From contig NZ_JANIGO010000004.1 in NCBI RefSeq assembly GCF_024518835.1, forward strand, positions 186,001 to 250,000: a stretch of DNA of 64,000 nt, read 5' to 3'. This DNA comes from Limnobacter humi. Lineage in GTDB: Bacteria; Pseudomonadota; Gammaproteobacteria; Burkholderiales; Burkholderiaceae_B. The notes under the pieces were generated by a model. It was not told where the DNA came from and ran no database searches. It saw only the letters and a program-made list of their open reading frames with translations. The position numbers and the translations under genes were made by a program. Within the stretch, counting starts at the first letter, position 1. Every line of letters starts with the position of its first letter. Shown in pieces: positions 16,433 to 27,700 of the stretch.

Positions 16433-17644
16433 ATGAAGATGCCGATTTACCTCGATTACAGCGCCACAACCCCTGTGGACCCCCGCGTGGTCGATGCCAT
16501 GATCCCCTTCCTGCGCGAAAGTTTTGGCAACCCCGCATCACGCAGCCATGCGTACGGCTGGGAAGCAGAAGACGCGGTTGAAAAGGCCCGTGGCCATGTG
16601 GCTGCGTTGGTCAATGCCGATCCCCGCGAAATCGTCTGGACATCGGGCGCAACCGAGTCCATCAACCTGGCTGTCAAAGGCGCGGCCATGTTTTACGGTG
16701 AAAGCAAGGGCAAGCACATCATCACGGTGAAAACCGAGCACAAAGCCACGCTGGACACCTTCCGCGAGCTGGAACGCCACGGTTTTGAAGCCACGTATCT
16801 GGATGTTCGGGAAAATGGCTTGATCGACCTGGATGTCTTGAAAGCCACCATTCGTCCTGACACCGTGCTGATTTCAGTCATGTATGTGAACAACGAAATC
16901 GGTGTGATTCAAGACATCGAGACCATTGGTGAGCTGTGCCGCGAGAAAGGCATTGTGTTCCATGTCGATGCTGCCCAAGCCACTGGCAAAATCGACATCG
17001 ATTTGAACAAGCTGAAAGTGGACCTCATGAGCTTCTCAGCCCACAAAACCTATGGCCCCAAAGGTGTGGGTGCCCTGTATGTACGCCGCAAGCCCCGCGT
17101 TCGCATTGATGCCCAAATGCACGGTGGTGGCCACGAGCGTGGCATGCGCTCCGGCACCTTGGCCACGCATCAAATTGTGGGCATGGGCGAAGCCTTCCGC
17201 ATTGCCAAGGAAGAAATGGCCACCGAATTGCCAAAAATCCGCGCCTTGCGCGACCGTTTGCTCAATGGCTTGAAACAGATCGACGAAATTTATGTGAACG
17301 GGGACCTGGAGCGCCGCGTGCCGCACAACCTGAACGTGAGCTTCAACTTTGTTGAAGGTGAGTCACTGATCATGGCGGTGAAAGACATCGCTGTGTCTTC
17401 GGGCTCTGCCTGTACATCGGCCTCGCTGGAGCCGTCGTACGTGCTGCGCGCACTGGGCCGTAGCGACGAACTAGCGCACAGCTCCATCCGTTTCTCGGTG
17501 GGCCGTTTTACCACCGAAGCCGACATTGATTTCACCATCGAACTCATGAAAACCAAAGTGGCCAAGCTGCGCGAGTTGTCCCCGTTGTGGGAAATGCACC
17601 TCGACGGCGTAGACCTGAACACTGTGCAATGGGCCGCCCACTGA
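16433..17644 (+). CDS. iscS: Cysteine desulfurase
   Basis: A 403-residue PLP enzyme that takes sulfur from cysteine as a persulfide and passes it to IscU and other acceptors. Visible are the N-terminal [14 protein letters not shown], the PLP-binding Lys205 in [12 protein letters not shown], and the persulfide Cys327 in SGSACTSAS. The numbering is one less than in E. coli IscS. The ATG at 16433 follows GGAG. It lies 41 bases after iscR in the operon. Confidence 0.97.
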   Translation: MKMPIYLDYSATTPVDPRVVDAMIPFLRESFGNPASRSHAYGWEAEDAVEKARGHVAALVNADPREIVWTSGATESINLAVKGAAMFYGESKGKHIITVKTEHKATLDTFRELERHGFEATYLDVRENGLIDLDVLKATIRPDTVLISVMYVNNEIGVIQDIETIGELCREKGIVFHVDAAQATGKIDIDLNKLKVDLMSFSAHKTYGPKGVGALYVRRKPRVRIDAQMHGGGHERGMRSGTLATHQIVGMGEAFRIAKEEMATELPKIRALRDRLLNGLKQIDEIYVNGDLERRVPHNLNVSFNFVEGESLIMAVKDIAVSSGSACTSASLEPSYVLRALGRSDELAHSSIRFSVGRFTTEADIDFTIELMKTKVAKLRELSPLWEMHLDGVDLNTVQWAAH

Positions 17645-17683
17645 GCGGACCACTGAACCAACCGGAATTGAAGGAGAAGTACC

Positions 17684-18064
17684 ATGGCATACAGCGACAA
17701 AGTGCTTGATCACTACGAAAACCCCCGCAACGTGGGTTCATTCGACAAAAACGACGATGAAGTCGGCACCGGTATGGTGGGAGCCCCCGCCTGCGGCGAC
17801 GTGATGAAGCTGCAAATCAAAGTGGGTGAAAACGGTGTAATCACCGATGCAAAATTCAAGACCTACGGCTGCGGTTCGGCGATTGCCTCGTCTTCGCTGG
17901 TGACCGAGTGGGTCAAGGGCAAAACATTGGACCAAGCCTTGGACATCAAGAACACCGCCATTGCCGAAGAACTGGCACTGCCACCGGTCAAAATCCACTG
18001 CTCCATTCTGGCCGAAGACGCCATCAAGGCCGCCGTGGAAGACTACAAAAAGAAGCACGCTTGA
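17684..18064 (+). CDS. iscU: Fe-S cluster scaffold protein
   Basis: A 126-residue scaffold on which clusters are built. The cluster ligands are Cys37 (PACGD, with the conserved Asp39), Cys63 (YGCGS) and Cys106 (KIHCS). The HscA recognition motif LPPVK is at 99-103. It has a good AGGAGA ribosome binding site and the usual place after iscS. Confidence 0.97.
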   Translation: MAYSDKVLDHYENPRNVGSFDKNDDEVGTGMVGAPACGDVMKLQIKVGENGVITDAKFKTYGCGSAIASSSLVTEWVKGKTLDQALDIKNTAIAEELALPPVKIHCSILAEDAIKAAVEDYKKKHA

Positions 18065-18091
18065 ATCAGGGTTTGAGAAGGAAGAAACACC

Positions 18092-18415
18092 ATGGCCATC
18101 ACACTGACAGAACGGGCTGCTGACCACATCTCCAAATTTCTGGCCAAACGCGGCAAAGGCATTGGGCTGCGCCTGGGTGTTCGCACCACGGGTTGTTCGG
18201 GCATGGCTTACAAGCTGGAGTTTGTGGACACCTCGGCCGAGGAAGACACCGTGTTTGAAAGCCATGGCGTGAAGCTGTTTGTGGACCCCAAGAGCATGCC
18301 CTACCTGGAAGGTATTGAGCTGGACTTTGCCCGCGAAGGCTTGAATGAAGGGTTCAAATTCAACAACCCCAATGAGAAAGCCCGCTGCGGTTGTGGTGAA
18401 AGCTTTACCGTGTGA
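18092..18415 (+). CDS. iscA: A-type iron-sulfur carrier
   Basis: A 107-residue HesB/IscA-family carrier that receives or delivers clusters. The three conserved cysteines are in GCSGMAY (near residue 35) and CGCGESF (near 99 and 101). Its stop codon overlaps the hscB start in TGATG. Confidence 0.96.
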   Translation: MAITLTERAADHISKFLAKRGKGIGLRLGVRTTGCSGMAYKLEFVDTSAEEDTVFESHGVKLFVDPKSMPYLEGIELDFAREGLNEGFKFNNPNEKARCGCGESFTV

Positions 18416-18936
18416 TGAACCTCAGCGACAGCGATTTTGAACTGTTTGGCCTGCCTGCACGCTTTTCGCTGGACAAGGAAGCCCTGAGCAAGGCCTACCT
18501 TCGCCTGCAAAACCAAACGCATCCAGACCGCTTTGCCAATGCCAGTGCGCAGGAAAAGCGCCTGGCTGTGCAGTGGGCCACCCGTATCAACGAAGCCTAC
18601 AAGCGATTGCAAAACCCCTTGGAGCGCGCCATTTACTGGTGTGAACTGCAGGGAGAAGCACCCCGCGCCCAGCAAAGCCAATTGCCCCCTGCCCTGCTGA
18701 TGCAGCAAATGGACTGGCGTGAAGAGGCTGAAGACATTGACTCGCCCGCTGCACTTGAAGAACTGATGGACGCCGTGGCTGCTGAAAAGCGTCGCTGCCT
18801 AGGTGTGATTGCCCGAGAGATTGATGAAGAACGGGATGCCAAGGCCGCCACGCACACCGCGCAGGCCTTGATGTTCATTGACAAATTCCTGCTGGAGCTT
18901 CAGAAGAAGCTGGAGCAGATGGAGGATGCCAGCTAA
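18415..18936 (+). CDS. hscB: Fe-S co-chaperone HscB (J-type)
   Basis: A 173-residue J-domain protein that brings IscU to HscA and stimulates its ATPase. The J-domain at residues 1-75 has the HPD motif (NQTHPDRF), and the C-terminal helical domain contains the usual [11 protein letters not shown] region. ATG 18415 overlaps the iscA stop; a GTG one codon earlier is less likely. Its stop overlaps the hscA ATG (TAATG). Confidence 0.94.
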   Translation: MNLSDSDFELFGLPARFSLDKEALSKAYLRLQNQTHPDRFANASAQEKRLAVQWATRINEAYKRLQNPLERAIYWCELQGEAPRAQQSQLPPALLMQQMDWREEAEDIDSPAALEELMDAVAAEKRRCLGVIAREIDEERDAKAATHTAQALMFIDKFLLELQKKLEQMEDAS

Positions 18937-20813
18937 TGGCTTTGTTGCAGATTGCTGAACCCGGCATGTCCACCGCGCCGCATGAACACCGGCTGGCGGT
19001 TGGCATCGACCTGGGGACGACCCATTCGCTCGTGGCCAGCGTGCGCTCTGGCAGCGCAAGTTGTTTGCCCGACGCATCTGGCCGCGTGATATTGCCCTCC
19101 GTGGTTCGTTACGGCGAACAAGGGGTCAAAAACCTGGGTGAAGAGGCATTGGCTTGTGCCGATACCGATCCATTCAACACGGTGTTTTCCGTCAAACGGT
19201 TGATGGGCCGTGGCCATGCCGATGTGCAGGGCCTGAAGCTGCCCTACCGCTTGACCGACACCGCAGGCATGGTGAACATCGACACGGATTTTGGCGTCAA
19301 AAGCCCGGTGGAGGTGTCGGCCGACATTCTGCGCGCCTTGCGCAAACGGGCTGAAGCATCGCTCGGTGGTGAACTGGTGGGCGCTGTGATCACGGTACCT
19401 GCCTACTTTGACGATGCCCAGCGACAGGCCACCAAAGACGCTGCTCAACTGGCGGGCCTGAATGTATTGCGCCTCATCAACGAACCCACCGCTGCTGCTG
19501 TGGCATACGGTTTGGACCAAAAGGCCCAAGGCCAGTTTGTGGTGTTTGACCTGGGTGGTGGTACTTTTGATGTATCGATTTTGCGCCTGCAAGCGGGCGT
19601 GTTTGAAGTGCTGGCCACGGGTGGTGACTCCGCCTTGGGCGGTGATGATTTTGACCGCGCCATGGCCGACCACTTTCTGGCAACGCATGGCTTGACGGAG
19701 CTGAATCCGCAACAACGGTCCCGCCTGGTGATGGCCTGCCGCCGGGTGAAGGAACAGATCTCCAGCGAACACACTGCATTTCTGAGTGTCAACTTCAAGA
19801 GCGGTGAAACCATTGCTGAAACCGTGACAGCTGAGCAGTTTGCCAACATTGTTGAGCCCCTGGTCAAGCGCACCCTGACGGCCACGCGCAAAACCCTGCG
19901 GGATGCTGGCTTGTCGATTGGCGAGATTGACGGTGTGGTGATGGTGGGTGGATCCACCCGCATGCCAGTCATTCGCAAGGCGGTGAAAGAATTTTTCGGT
20001 CAGGAACCCCTGGTCAACCTGAATCCGGATGAAGTGGTGGCCCTCGGTGCGGCGATTCAGGCCGACATGCTGGCAGGCAACCGCAACGACGATGAACTGC
20101 TGTTGCTGGACGTGATCCCGTTGTCGCTGGGTATTGAAACCATGGGGGGTCTGACCGAGCGCATCATCAACCGCAACAGCACCATTCCAGTGGCCCGGGC
20201 GCAGGAATTTACCACTTTCAAAGATGGTCAAACCGCGATGGCCATTCATGTGGTGCAGGGCGAGCGCGAATTGGTGAGCGAGAACCGCTCACTGGCCAAG
20301 TTTGAATTGCGGGGTATTCCACCCATGGTGGCCGGTGCTGCACGCATTCGCGTCACGTTCCAAGTCGACGCCGATGGTTTGCTGTCGGTGAATGCGGTGG
20401 AAACCGGCTCCAATGTGTCGGCCAACATCACGGTGAAACCCTCGTATGGCTTGAGCGACGATCAAATCGCCGACATGCTGAAAAGCAGTTTTGAGCATGC
20501 TGAAGCCGACATGCATGCACGCCAGTTGCGTGAGCAGCAGGTGGAGGCCATGCGCCTGGTGGAATCGGTCGAAGCCGCGCTTGAAAAAGATGCACAATTG
20601 CTAGACGACACGGAATTGAAATCAATTCGATCCAGTGTGGGTGCATTGCGTGAGCTTGCTGGCAGCGACCAGCTGCGCGCCATTGAGCAAGGCATTGAAA
20701 GTTTGAGCCACCTCACTGAAGATTTTGCTGCGCGCCGCATGGATGCAGGCATTCGCAAAGCCCTGGCTGGAAAAACGCTGGATGCGGTCAGCCAACAATT
20801 GACCAATCAATAA
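18936..20813 (+). CDS. hscA: Fe-S chaperone HscA (Hsp70 type)
   Basis: A 625-residue Hsp70 homologue that uses ATP to help release clusters from IscU. Visible are the phosphate-binding motifs ([13 protein letters not shown] and [13 protein letters not shown]), [10 protein letters not shown], the linker region [18 protein letters not shown] and the substrate-binding domain. The length fits HscA and not DnaK (about 640). It is translationally coupled to hscB. Confidence 0.96.
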   Translation: MALLQIAEPGMSTAPHEHRLAVGIDLGTTHSLVASVRSGSASCLPDASGRVILPSVVRYGEQGVKNLGEEALACADTDPFNTVFSVKRLMGRGHADVQGLKLPYRLTDTAGMVNIDTDFGVKSPVEVSADILRALRKRAEASLGGELVGAVITVPAYFDDAQRQATKDAAQLAGLNVLRLINEPTAAAVAYGLDQKAQGQFVVFDLGGGTFDVSILRLQAGVFEVLATGGDSALGGDDFDRAMADHFLATHGLTELNPQQRSRLVMACRRVKEQISSEHTAFLSVNFKSGETIAETVTAEQFANIVEPLVKRTLTATRKTLRDAGLSIGEIDGVVMVGGSTRMPVIRKAVKEFFGQEPLVNLNPDEVVALGAAIQADMLAGNRNDDELLLLDVIPLSLGIETMGGLTERIINRNSTIPVARAQEFTTFKDGQTAMAIHVVQGERELVSENRSLAKFELRGIPPMVAGAARIRVTFQVDADGLLSVNAVETGSNVSANITVKPSYGLSDDQIADMLKSSFEHAEADMHARQLREQQVEAMRLVESVEAALEKDAQLLDDTELKSIRSSVGALRELAGSDQLRAIEQGIESLSHLTEDFAARRMDAGIRKALAGKTLDAVSQQLTNQ

Positions 20814-20837
20814 ACGGGAATCAAGGAAGTATTGACC

Positions 20838-21176
20838 ATGCCGGTAATCAAGGTATTGCCCCACGAAACGCTGTGCCCCGAAGGCAAAACCTTTGAAGTG
20901 GCGACAGGGGAACAGCTGTGCGAAAGCCTGTTGAAACACGACATTGAAATTGAGCATGCCTGCGAAATGAGTTGTGCCTGCACCACCTGCCATGTGATTG
21001 TGCGCGAGGGGTTCAACAGCCTGGAAGCCAGCGACGATGATGAAGATGACTTGCTGGACATGGCATGGGGCTTGACCCCCCAAAGCAGACTGTCTTGCCA
21101 GGTGAAAGTCGCCCAAAAAGACCTCACGCTGGAACTGCCCAAGTACACCAAAAACCACGCCCGAGAACACCACTGA
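20838..21176 (+). CDS. fdx: ISC-system [2Fe-2S] ferredoxin
   Basis: A 112-residue adrenodoxin-type ferredoxin that supplies electrons for cluster assembly. The ligand pattern is CEMSCACTTC (three of the four ligands) plus the downstream Cys in SRLSCQV. The acidic patch DDDEDDLLD is typical of this group. ATG 20838 was chosen over a TTG two codons upstream because of the AAGGAAG ribosome binding site. Confidence 0.95.
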   Translation: MPVIKVLPHETLCPEGKTFEVATGEQLCESLLKHDIEIEHACEMSCACTTCHVIVREGFNSLEASDDDEDDLLDMAWGLTPQSRLSCQVKVAQKDLTLELPKYTKNHAREHH

Positions 21177-21187
21177 GAGACTCGACC

Positions 21188-21382
21188 ATGAAATGGACCG
21201 ATACGCTGGACATCGCGCTGGCCCTGATTGATGCGCATCCCGATGTGGACCCCCAGTACATTCGCTTCACCGACCTGCATGCGTGGGTGATGGCATTGCC
21301 TGGGTTTGCTGATGACGCTAGCAAGTCCAATGAAAAAATTTTGGAAGCGATCCAGATGACCTGGATCGACGAGCAGGACTAA
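21188..21382 (+). CDS. iscX: IscX, small ISC accessory protein
   Basis: A 64-residue acidic protein starting MKWTDTLDIALAL. It has the conserved DPQYIRFTDLHAWV and C-terminal ILEAIQMTWIDEQ region of the IscX/YfhJ family, which binds IscS and iron and tunes desulfurase activity. It is the last gene of the isc operon, 11 bases after fdx. Confidence 0.93.
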   Translation: MKWTDTLDIALALIDAHPDVDPQYIRFTDLHAWVMALPGFADDASKSNEKILEAIQMTWIDEQD

Positions 21383-21397
21383 AAGCGTGTTTGAAAA

Positions 21398-21754
21398 TCA
21401 GTTTGCCGGGCAATTGCTGTCCGTCAAACCGGGAAAAAGACTGACGGGTTGATAACCCAAGGCCCGGGCTTTTTGCTCATCGCTGGCATCCACCGACACC
21501 ACTCGAATAAAGGCGGTAGGCCCGCCGCACACCGCAGCGTACATGCGGCCATCGCTTGCGCAACGCGCAGCATTGACTGCCACCCCCGCCTTGGCCAACT
21601 CGGTATCCAGCGTGATCACCGTGGTTTTTGCAGGCTCACACTGCACATTGGTGATTCGCTTGGCCAGCTCCACGGACTTGGGCGGTGGCGACGCACACGC
21701 TGCCATGGACAGCGACAGTGCGAGCAAACAATTTGCAGGGTGTAAAAGTTTCAT
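21398..21754 (-). CDS. Small predicted lipoprotein
   Basis: A 118-residue protein if started at ATG 21754. It begins MKLLHPANCLLALSLSMAAC, a lipoprotein signal peptide with a lipobox (SMAAC). The mature part is about 100 residues with four further cysteines that could form disulfides in the periplasm. I do not recognise the family. It is convergent with iscX and divergent from the coiled-coil gene. A longer frame reaches 21880, but those codons lack a signal peptide and overlap the divergent gene. Confidence 0.7.
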   Translation of the reverse strand: MKLLHPANCLLALSLSMAACASPPPKSVELAKRITNVQCEPAKTTVITLDTELAKAGVAVNAARCASDGRMYAAVCGGPTAFIRVVSVDASDEQKARALGYQPVSLFPGLTDSNCPAN

Positions 21755-21823
21755 CTTTGCAGGTTCGAAAAAGCAGGGCACACTGCACACTGCGACCCAA
21801 CCATCATAACAGGAGACAAAACC

Positions 21824-22240
21824 ATGGGTGTAACCAAGAAAAGCGGTGCTGTATTGAGCCGATTGAAATCCGTTGCGCAAGCGGGTGCTGCCTCCCTGCC
21901 TGCAGGCAACCTGCTGACGGCCGTGGTGGACCAGGTCAGCCAGTTTGAAAGCGGCTTGAAAAGCACAGTGGATGGACTACAGGACAAGGTACGCAGCCTG
22001 CAAACCAACCTCATGAAGATGTACCAGGCCCACAAAGAACTGGAGCAGGAAAACCAGGAACTGAACCGAAAGTTGATGATGGCTGAAAAGGAGAATGCCG
22101 CTTTGAGCGTTCAACTGGAACGCACTGAAATTGAATTGAACATGCACCGGGCCAAGCTGGAAAACATCACTCGCTTGCTGGTCGAAATGGATAGTCTGGA
22201 CCCATTGAAAGTGGTGTCACAAAAGAAAAAGCGGAAATGA
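21824..22240 (+). CDS. Hypothetical coiled-coil protein
   Basis: A 138-residue protein with a strong AGGAGA ribosome binding site. Residues about 45-125 form a continuous heptad pattern (LQDKVRSLQTNLMKMYQAHK, then NRKLMMAEKENAALSVQLER). The end is very basic (KKKRK). The N-terminal 40 residues are small and hydrophobic but not a clear membrane segment. No family was recognised; a cytosolic structural or scaffold role is only a guess. A stem-loop with one bulge (22246-22271) follows the stop but lacks a T run. Confidence 0.65.
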   Translation: MGVTKKSGAVLSRLKSVAQAGAASLPAGNLLTAVVDQVSQFESGLKSTVDGLQDKVRSLQTNLMKMYQAHKELEQENQELNRKLMMAEKENAALSVQLERTEIELNMHRAKLENITRLLVEMDSLDPLKVVSQKKKRK

Positions 22241-22570
22241 ACATTGGGGATGGGCATCAATGCCCAATCCCTCGGTCGGTAACACCCGATTTCTGAACGG
22301 AGACTGTATTTGTTGAGTGCGGTAGGATTTTGCTAGTTTGTCGGCTTTGTATTGATTGGAGTCGCTTGATTGGCCACATTACCCAGCAATATCAACGGTG
22401 TTAAGGTCGAATTCGGCCCCCATGTTCTCAACAGCATTGACAATGCTCTCCAAGTTTGAGTTGCAACAGGGTCGACGAGAAAATTTTGGGCCGCTTTTCA
22501 AGAAGAAATCGGGTAGACCATTTGCAGTGGATGGCCATCATGACCACATAGATTTGTCGGTGGATTAAGG
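22241..22570. other. 330-base region without a firm gene
   Basis: It holds the stem-loop behind the coiled-coil gene. A 70-codon open frame (22356-22568, TTG start) ends directly before the next gene. Another frame reads LATLPSNINGVKVEFGPHV and is stopped after 29 codons. Neither has a family I know. They could be a decayed gene or chance frames. Promoter signals for the next gene were not identified with confidence. Confidence 0.4.
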
Positions 22571-23116
22571 ATGAGAGTCAATCTTAAAAAATCCTTGAGT
22601 GTGCTCGGTTTGACGCTGACATTTGAAATGTCGGTTGCGGACACATGGGCCGCATCGAATTCAACCGATCTGACTCGAATGATTGCGATCGGACAAACCA
22701 AAGAGGTCAATGACTATTCACCAACCATCAGCAAATCCATTTGGGTTCGATTGCACAGCCTTCCCGAAAAGACCAACCGTTGTCAGACTGAAACCAGTAC
22801 ACCTTGTCGTCTGAACTATTGGCTGTCCGCAGCTACCATGGATGAACAACCCGCAGTCGCCTTGCAACCCCTCGGTGCCTTGGGTGAGGTGATTGATGTT
22901 GAATGGCTTCCAGTCAAGTCAGCGCGCTGCGTCGATTGGGCACGGCTGGAATTAACAGTCAGTCCATTGACAAAAGCTGCCATGCAAGCAAACACCGCCC
23001 TTCAGAAGGACAGCACCAAGCTCTATGTGGAAATTTTCACATCGAATCAGCACCTCCGAATCGCATCAAGCCGACAAGCATTCAGCTCAGACCAGCCGCC
23101 TCGTCAATGTCGGTAA
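22571..23116 (+). CDS. Hypothetical exported protein
   Basis: A 181-residue protein with a signal peptide (MRVNLKKSLSVLGLTLTF, cleavage probably after VADTWAA). The mature part has four cysteines and no membrane segment. The family was not recognised. The ribosome binding site is TTAAGGATG. AT content in and before this gene looks higher than in neighbours, which may indicate acquisition or weak selection. It is convergent with the esterase gene. Confidence 0.6.
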   Translation: MRVNLKKSLSVLGLTLTFEMSVADTWAASNSTDLTRMIAIGQTKEVNDYSPTISKSIWVRLHSLPEKTNRCQTETSTPCRLNYWLSAATMDEQPAVALQPLGALGEVIDVEWLPVKSARCVDWARLELTVSPLTKAAMQANTALQKDSTKLYVEIFTSNQHLRIASSRQAFSSDQPPRQCR

Positions 23117-23134
23117 TGCTGCCAAAAAAGTGAC

Positions 23135-24103
23135 TTATCGCACCAAACTGAACCGCTGAAAAAAGGCCCAGATTTCCTCGGGTCCGTCGATGTCATGGTT
23201 CTGTGGACCCAGCACCTTGTCCACCAGCTTCGGAAAACGCGCATCCGGGCTTCGGCCCGGCGTGCGGTGCCCGCCACCGTTCACCCGGTAAGCCAGCACA
23301 TCAGTTCCGTTGGGGCAATTTGATTCAACACGGGTGACCGTGCTGGCATCCCGAGTGTCCTTGTTGGGCAATTGCACCACCCGAGCATCACCGTCCTGGC
23401 AGCCATTGAAACTGCGCCAAAAACCCAGTGTTTCTTCAAAAGACCACGCTCCGCGAACCGCACGGCCCGCGCGGCCTTGTCCCCCGGTGAATGACACCAA
23501 GGGATCTTCAGTGCCGTTCATGAACAACATCGGCAAGGGTGGATTGGGTTGCAAATCGGTGCAAGTGTCCAACAAGCCTTGCGTCATCAACATGATGACA
23601 CTGGCCACGGCGGTGAAGCGTTGCGGATCGCTGCAGGCCAGTGTTAGCGCCATGGCCCCGCCATTGGATACTCCGGCCAAATACACCCGGCGGGGGTCTG
23701 CGATGCCCCGCAGCATCAAATGATCGGTCAGGGCCAGCAAAAACGCACGGTCGTCTGTGCCTGTTGGTGGCACAGTGCCTGCGCGCTCGGCCGGATACCG
23801 GCCATCGGCCCAACTGCCGTTCAGCCCATCGGGGAACACCACGGCGAAGCCCTCTCGGCGTGCCAATTCAGGCCAACTGCTGCGCTCCATCAAGTCTGCG
23901 CCTTGCTGCGTATTGCCATGTAGCACCATCACCAAAGGGGCGGGCTTGTTGGCATTTGGCTTCACCAAGGTGAAGGTGCGCTTCTGTCCGTTTACCTCCA
24001 GCACATCCGCATGAACAGATTGCAATGGCCACAAAAAGAGCCAACAAGCACAGGCTGCCAGGCGTACCAAACGATCAGCAATTGGTTGAAACTGCATACC
24101 CAT
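23135..24103 (-). CDS. PHB-depolymerase-type esterase (LpqC family), exported
   Basis: A 322-residue alpha/beta hydrolase with a signal peptide (LVRLAACACWLFLWPLQSVHA). It has the oxyanion-hole region VLHGNTQQGADLM, the nucleophile Ser in GVSNGGAM, and a catalytic His in GGGHRTPG. This is the pattern of LpqC / poly(3-hydroxybutyrate) depolymerase and feruloyl-esterase-like proteins. The substrate is therefore an ester but cannot be fixed from sequence. Polymer-related metabolism is supported weakly by a 3-hydroxybutyrate dehydrogenase at 46930-47724. Starts at 24103 or 24097 both fit the TAAAGGAC site; the frame further upstream overlaps the preceding gene. Confidence 0.75.
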   Translation of the reverse strand: MGMQFQPIADRLVRLAACACWLFLWPLQSVHADVLEVNGQKRTFTLVKPNANKPAPLVMVLHGNTQQGADLMERSSWPELARREGFAVVFPDGLNGSWADGRYPAERAGTVPPTGTDDRAFLLALTDHLMLRGIADPRRVYLAGVSNGGAMALTLACSDPQRFTAVASVIMLMTQGLLDTCTDLQPNPPLPMLFMNGTEDPLVSFTGGQGRAGRAVRGAWSFEETLGFWRSFNGCQDGDARVVQLPNKDTRDASTVTRVESNCPNGTDVLAYRVNGGGHRTPGRSPDARFPKLVDKVLGPQNHDIDGPEEIWAFFQRFSLVR

Positions 24104-24108
24104 GTCCT

Positions 24109-24657
24109 TTAAGGCACCAAATCCTGCAGCATCCATTCACCCTGCGAATTGCGCTGAGCACCCCAGCGCAAATGCCCCAGTCGACTCAATTGCAAACAGT
24201 CCAATCGATCAACTTGCACCAACAACACCGTAAAACACTGGCGAGCCAGGCTCATGTCATGCGCCTGTTCGTCACTGGCATTCAACGCGGAGCCCGGTGC
24301 TGACAGTGTGGCGTAGTCGCGCCGGGCGTGGTCGGGCACACGGGCCCAGTATTGCTCAGTTTGAACATCATCGTTTTCAATACGGGCAGTGCCCCACACC
24401 CGTAACTGGGTGTTGCTTTTGGGGTTCCAAAACACCAGGCTCACTGTGTTGCAGTGTTCAAGATCACGCATTTTTTGGCTTCGGCGATCCGTGTAAAACA
24501 CCAGGGTCGCCGCGTCTGGCATTGCCTTGCGCAGTACCACATGGCGTGCATTGGGGCCTTCCAAACCCTGCGTGCACAAGGCGGGTGTGCGCCAAGGGTG
24601 TTTGTTGTCCACGCTGGCCCGAACCAGCGTGGCCCATGTTTCAGCGGCATGATTCAT
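24109..24657 (-). CDS. Pyridoxamine-phosphate-oxidase-like FMN-binding protein
   Basis: A 182-residue protein with the split-barrel fold pattern of the Alr4036-type PNPOx-like group: RHVVLRKAMPDAATLVFYTD, RSQKMRDLEHCNTVSLVFW, QLRVWGTARI. The first region aligns with FMN-contacting segments of PdxH, but the C-terminal PdxH dimerisation motif is replaced. It may be a flavin-dependent oxidase or reductase and not the pathway enzyme. It is transcribed together with the esterase, with a 5-base gap, and is divergent from the large transglutaminase gene. Confidence 0.7.
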   Translation of the reverse strand: MNHAAETWATLVRASVDNKHPWRTPALCTQGLEGPNARHVVLRKAMPDAATLVFYTDRRSQKMRDLEHCNTVSLVFWNPKSNTQLRVWGTARIENDDVQTEQYWARVPDHARRDYATLSAPGSALNASDEQAHDMSLARQCFTVLLVQVDRLDCLQLSRLGHLRWGAQRNSQGEWMLQDLVP

Positions 24658-24720
24658 GCTTTGTCACATCACAAGAGGATTATTTGCTGACATTGATGCC
24701 CTGTTTTTGGGAATTGAACC

Positions 24721-27700
24721 GTGTCCATTCACATTGCCCTGCGCCATATTACACGTTACCGGTATGACCGGCCCATACACCTTGGCCCCCAAGTGGTGCG
24801 CCTGCGGCCTGCGCCCCATGCACGCACACGGATATTGAGCTATAGCTTGAAGGTACTGCCAGCCCAGCATTTCATCAACTGGCAGCAAGATCCACAAAGC
24901 AACCACTTGGCACGTTTGGTCTTCCCGGACAAAACCACCGAATTCGAGGTGGCTGTTGACTTAGTGGCCGAGATGGCGGTCTACAACCCTTTCGATTTCT
25001 TTTTGGAAAAAGAGGCCGAGTACTTTCCGTTCAAGTACGACCCCACCTTGGACCATGAGCTGGCGCCCTACTTAAAGCCCTGCCCGCTGGGCCCTGTGTT
25101 TGAACAATTCATGAACACCCTGGTGCGTGACCGTTGCCGCACCGTGGATTACCTGGTGTACTTGAACCAACTGTTGTTTCAGAAAATTGGCTACCTGATA
25201 CGCCTGGAGCCTGGCGTGCAAACACCGGACGAGACCCTGCACAAGCGAAGTGGTTCTTGCCGTGACTCGGCCTGGCTCATGGTGCAGGTGCTGCGACGGC
25301 TGGGCTTGGCAGCCCGATTTGCATCGGGCTATTTGATTCAACTCAAAAGCGATGTTAAAGCCATTGACGGACCAGACGGCCCCGACGCCGACTTCACTGA
25401 CCTGCACGCCTGGTGCGAGGTCTACTTGCCCGGTGCCGGGTGGATTGGTCTGGACCCCACATCGGGCCTGTTGGCGGGCGAAGGCCACATACCATTGGCT
25501 TGTTCCCCCGACCCGGGCAGTGCAGCCCCCATCACCGGTGCGCTGGATGAATGCGAGGTGGTGTTTGAACACGACATGCAGATTCAACGCATTCACGAAG
25601 CCCCCAGGACCAGCAAACCCTACACGGAAGAAACATGGGCAGACATTCAAGCCATGGGCCACACCGTGGACAAAGTGCTGGATGCACTGGACGTGCGCTT
25701 GACCATGGGTGGTGAGCCCACCTTCGTGTCCAATACCGACCGCGGGGGTGCTGAGTGGAACACAGACGCGCTGGGACCGACCAAACGCACTTACGGGTCT
25801 GAGCTCTTGAAGCGGATGGCCCAGCATTACGGCCCGGGTGGCTTTTTTCATGTTGGCCAAGGCAAGTGGTACCCCGGCGAACAATTGCCCCGCTGGGCGC
25901 TCAGCCTGTACTGGATGAAAGACGGCACGGTGTTGTGGCACAACCGGGGCTTGCTGGATGATGAGCAAAGCCCAGGCAAGGCGACCACAGCCGACGGCAA
26001 GACATTCCTGAAACGCCTGTGCCACAACCTGTTTGTGAGCGATACCCACCTACTGGCTGGCCATGAAGACGCGTGGTACCACCTGTGGCGCGAACGCCGT
26101 TTACCGGTGAATGTGGACCCGTTTGATTCGCGCCTTGACGACCCGTTGGAACGCAAGCGGCTGCGTGCCGTGTTTGCACAAGGCCTGGGCAGCGTAACCG
26201 GCTATTGCCTGCCACTGGCCAAAAGCGACGCGGGCTGGAAGACAGGCCCTTGGTTTTTGCGGGATGAGCGGCTGTACTTGCTACCGGGCGACTCGCCCAT
26301 GGGCTACCGCTTGCCGCTGGACTCATTGCCCTGGGCCAGCAAGGCCGACCTGCCGGTGCTGATCGAGCGAGATCCATTCGACACAGCACCGCCACCGTTG
26401 ATTCCAAAAACCCAATTTCAATCGCACACTGCAGCGCAAGCCAACTTGCAGTCAAGCGCATCGACTGAGCCTGCGCTGTTTGAAAGCGCCAGTGGGATCG
26501 TTCGCACAGCACTGTGCGCTCAGGTACGACAAGGGCACCTGTATATTTTCATGCCACCACTGGCCAGCCTGGAAGACTATGCGGAGCTGCTGTCGGCCAT
26601 TGAGAAAACAGCAGCCGACCTGACATGCCCGGTGGTGCTGGAGGGCTACCCTCCACCGCGCGACCCGCGCCTCACCGTGCTTCAGATGACCCCCGACCCC
26701 GGTGTGCTGGAGGTGAATGTGCAACCCAGCCAGCATTGGGGAGAATTGCTGAGGCTCACCAGCACCTTGTATGAAGAGGCCCGGCAGTGCGGCTTATCCA
26801 CCGAGAAATTCATGCTGGATGGCCGACACACGGGCACCGGGGGCGGCAACCACATCGTGATGGGTGGGCAAACCCCGGCAGACAGCCCATTTTTGCGTCG
26901 ACCCGACTTGCTGGCCAGCCTGCTGCGTTACTGGCACAACCACCCGGGTTTGAGTTATTTGTTCTCAGGCCTGTTTATTGGTCCCACCAGCCAGGCCCCC
27001 CGCGTGGATGAGGCCCGCACCGACCAAACCCACGAGCTTGAACTGGCGCTCACCGAGCTGGATCGGCAAACCCAGCGGCACAACGGCGAACCCCCGCCTT
27101 GGCTGGTGGATCGGCTGTTGCGCAACCTGCTGGTGGACGGCACAGGCAACACACACCGCAGTGAGTTCTGCATCGACAAACTGTACAGCCCCGACTCCAC
27201 CACAGGCCGCCTGGGCTTGCTGGAATTGCGCGCCTTTGAGATGCCACCGAATGCGCGGATGAGCCTTGCTCAGCAATTGCTGCTGCGCAGCCTGATTGCC
27301 CATTTCTGGCAGCGCCCCTACAAAGCCCGGCTGGTGAATTGGGGTAACCGCCTGCATGACCAGTTCATGCTGCCCACCTTTGTTCGGCAGGATTTGGAGG
27401 ATGTGCTGAATGATTTGAACGAGGGTGGTTTTGATTTGAAGATGGCCTGGTTTGAACCGCATGTCGCATTCAGATTCCCGAAGATCGGCGATTTGCAGGT
27501 GCGCGACCTTCGATTGGATATTCATGCAGCGCTGGAACCATGGCACGTGTTGGGCGAGGAAGGCAGCGCCGGTGGTACAGTCCGTTACGTCGACTCCTCG
27601 CTTGAACGGCTGGAAGTGCGGCTTCGCAATTGGGTGGATGAGCGATACCTGCTCAACTGCAACGGGCACCCGGTGCCTTTGCACCCAACGGGGCGAGCCG

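Noticed and set aside
18933-20249. 438-codon minus-strand frame opposite hscA
   Set aside because: Antisense shadow of a highly conserved Hsp70 gene; composition is His/Gln-rich nonsense typical for shadows.
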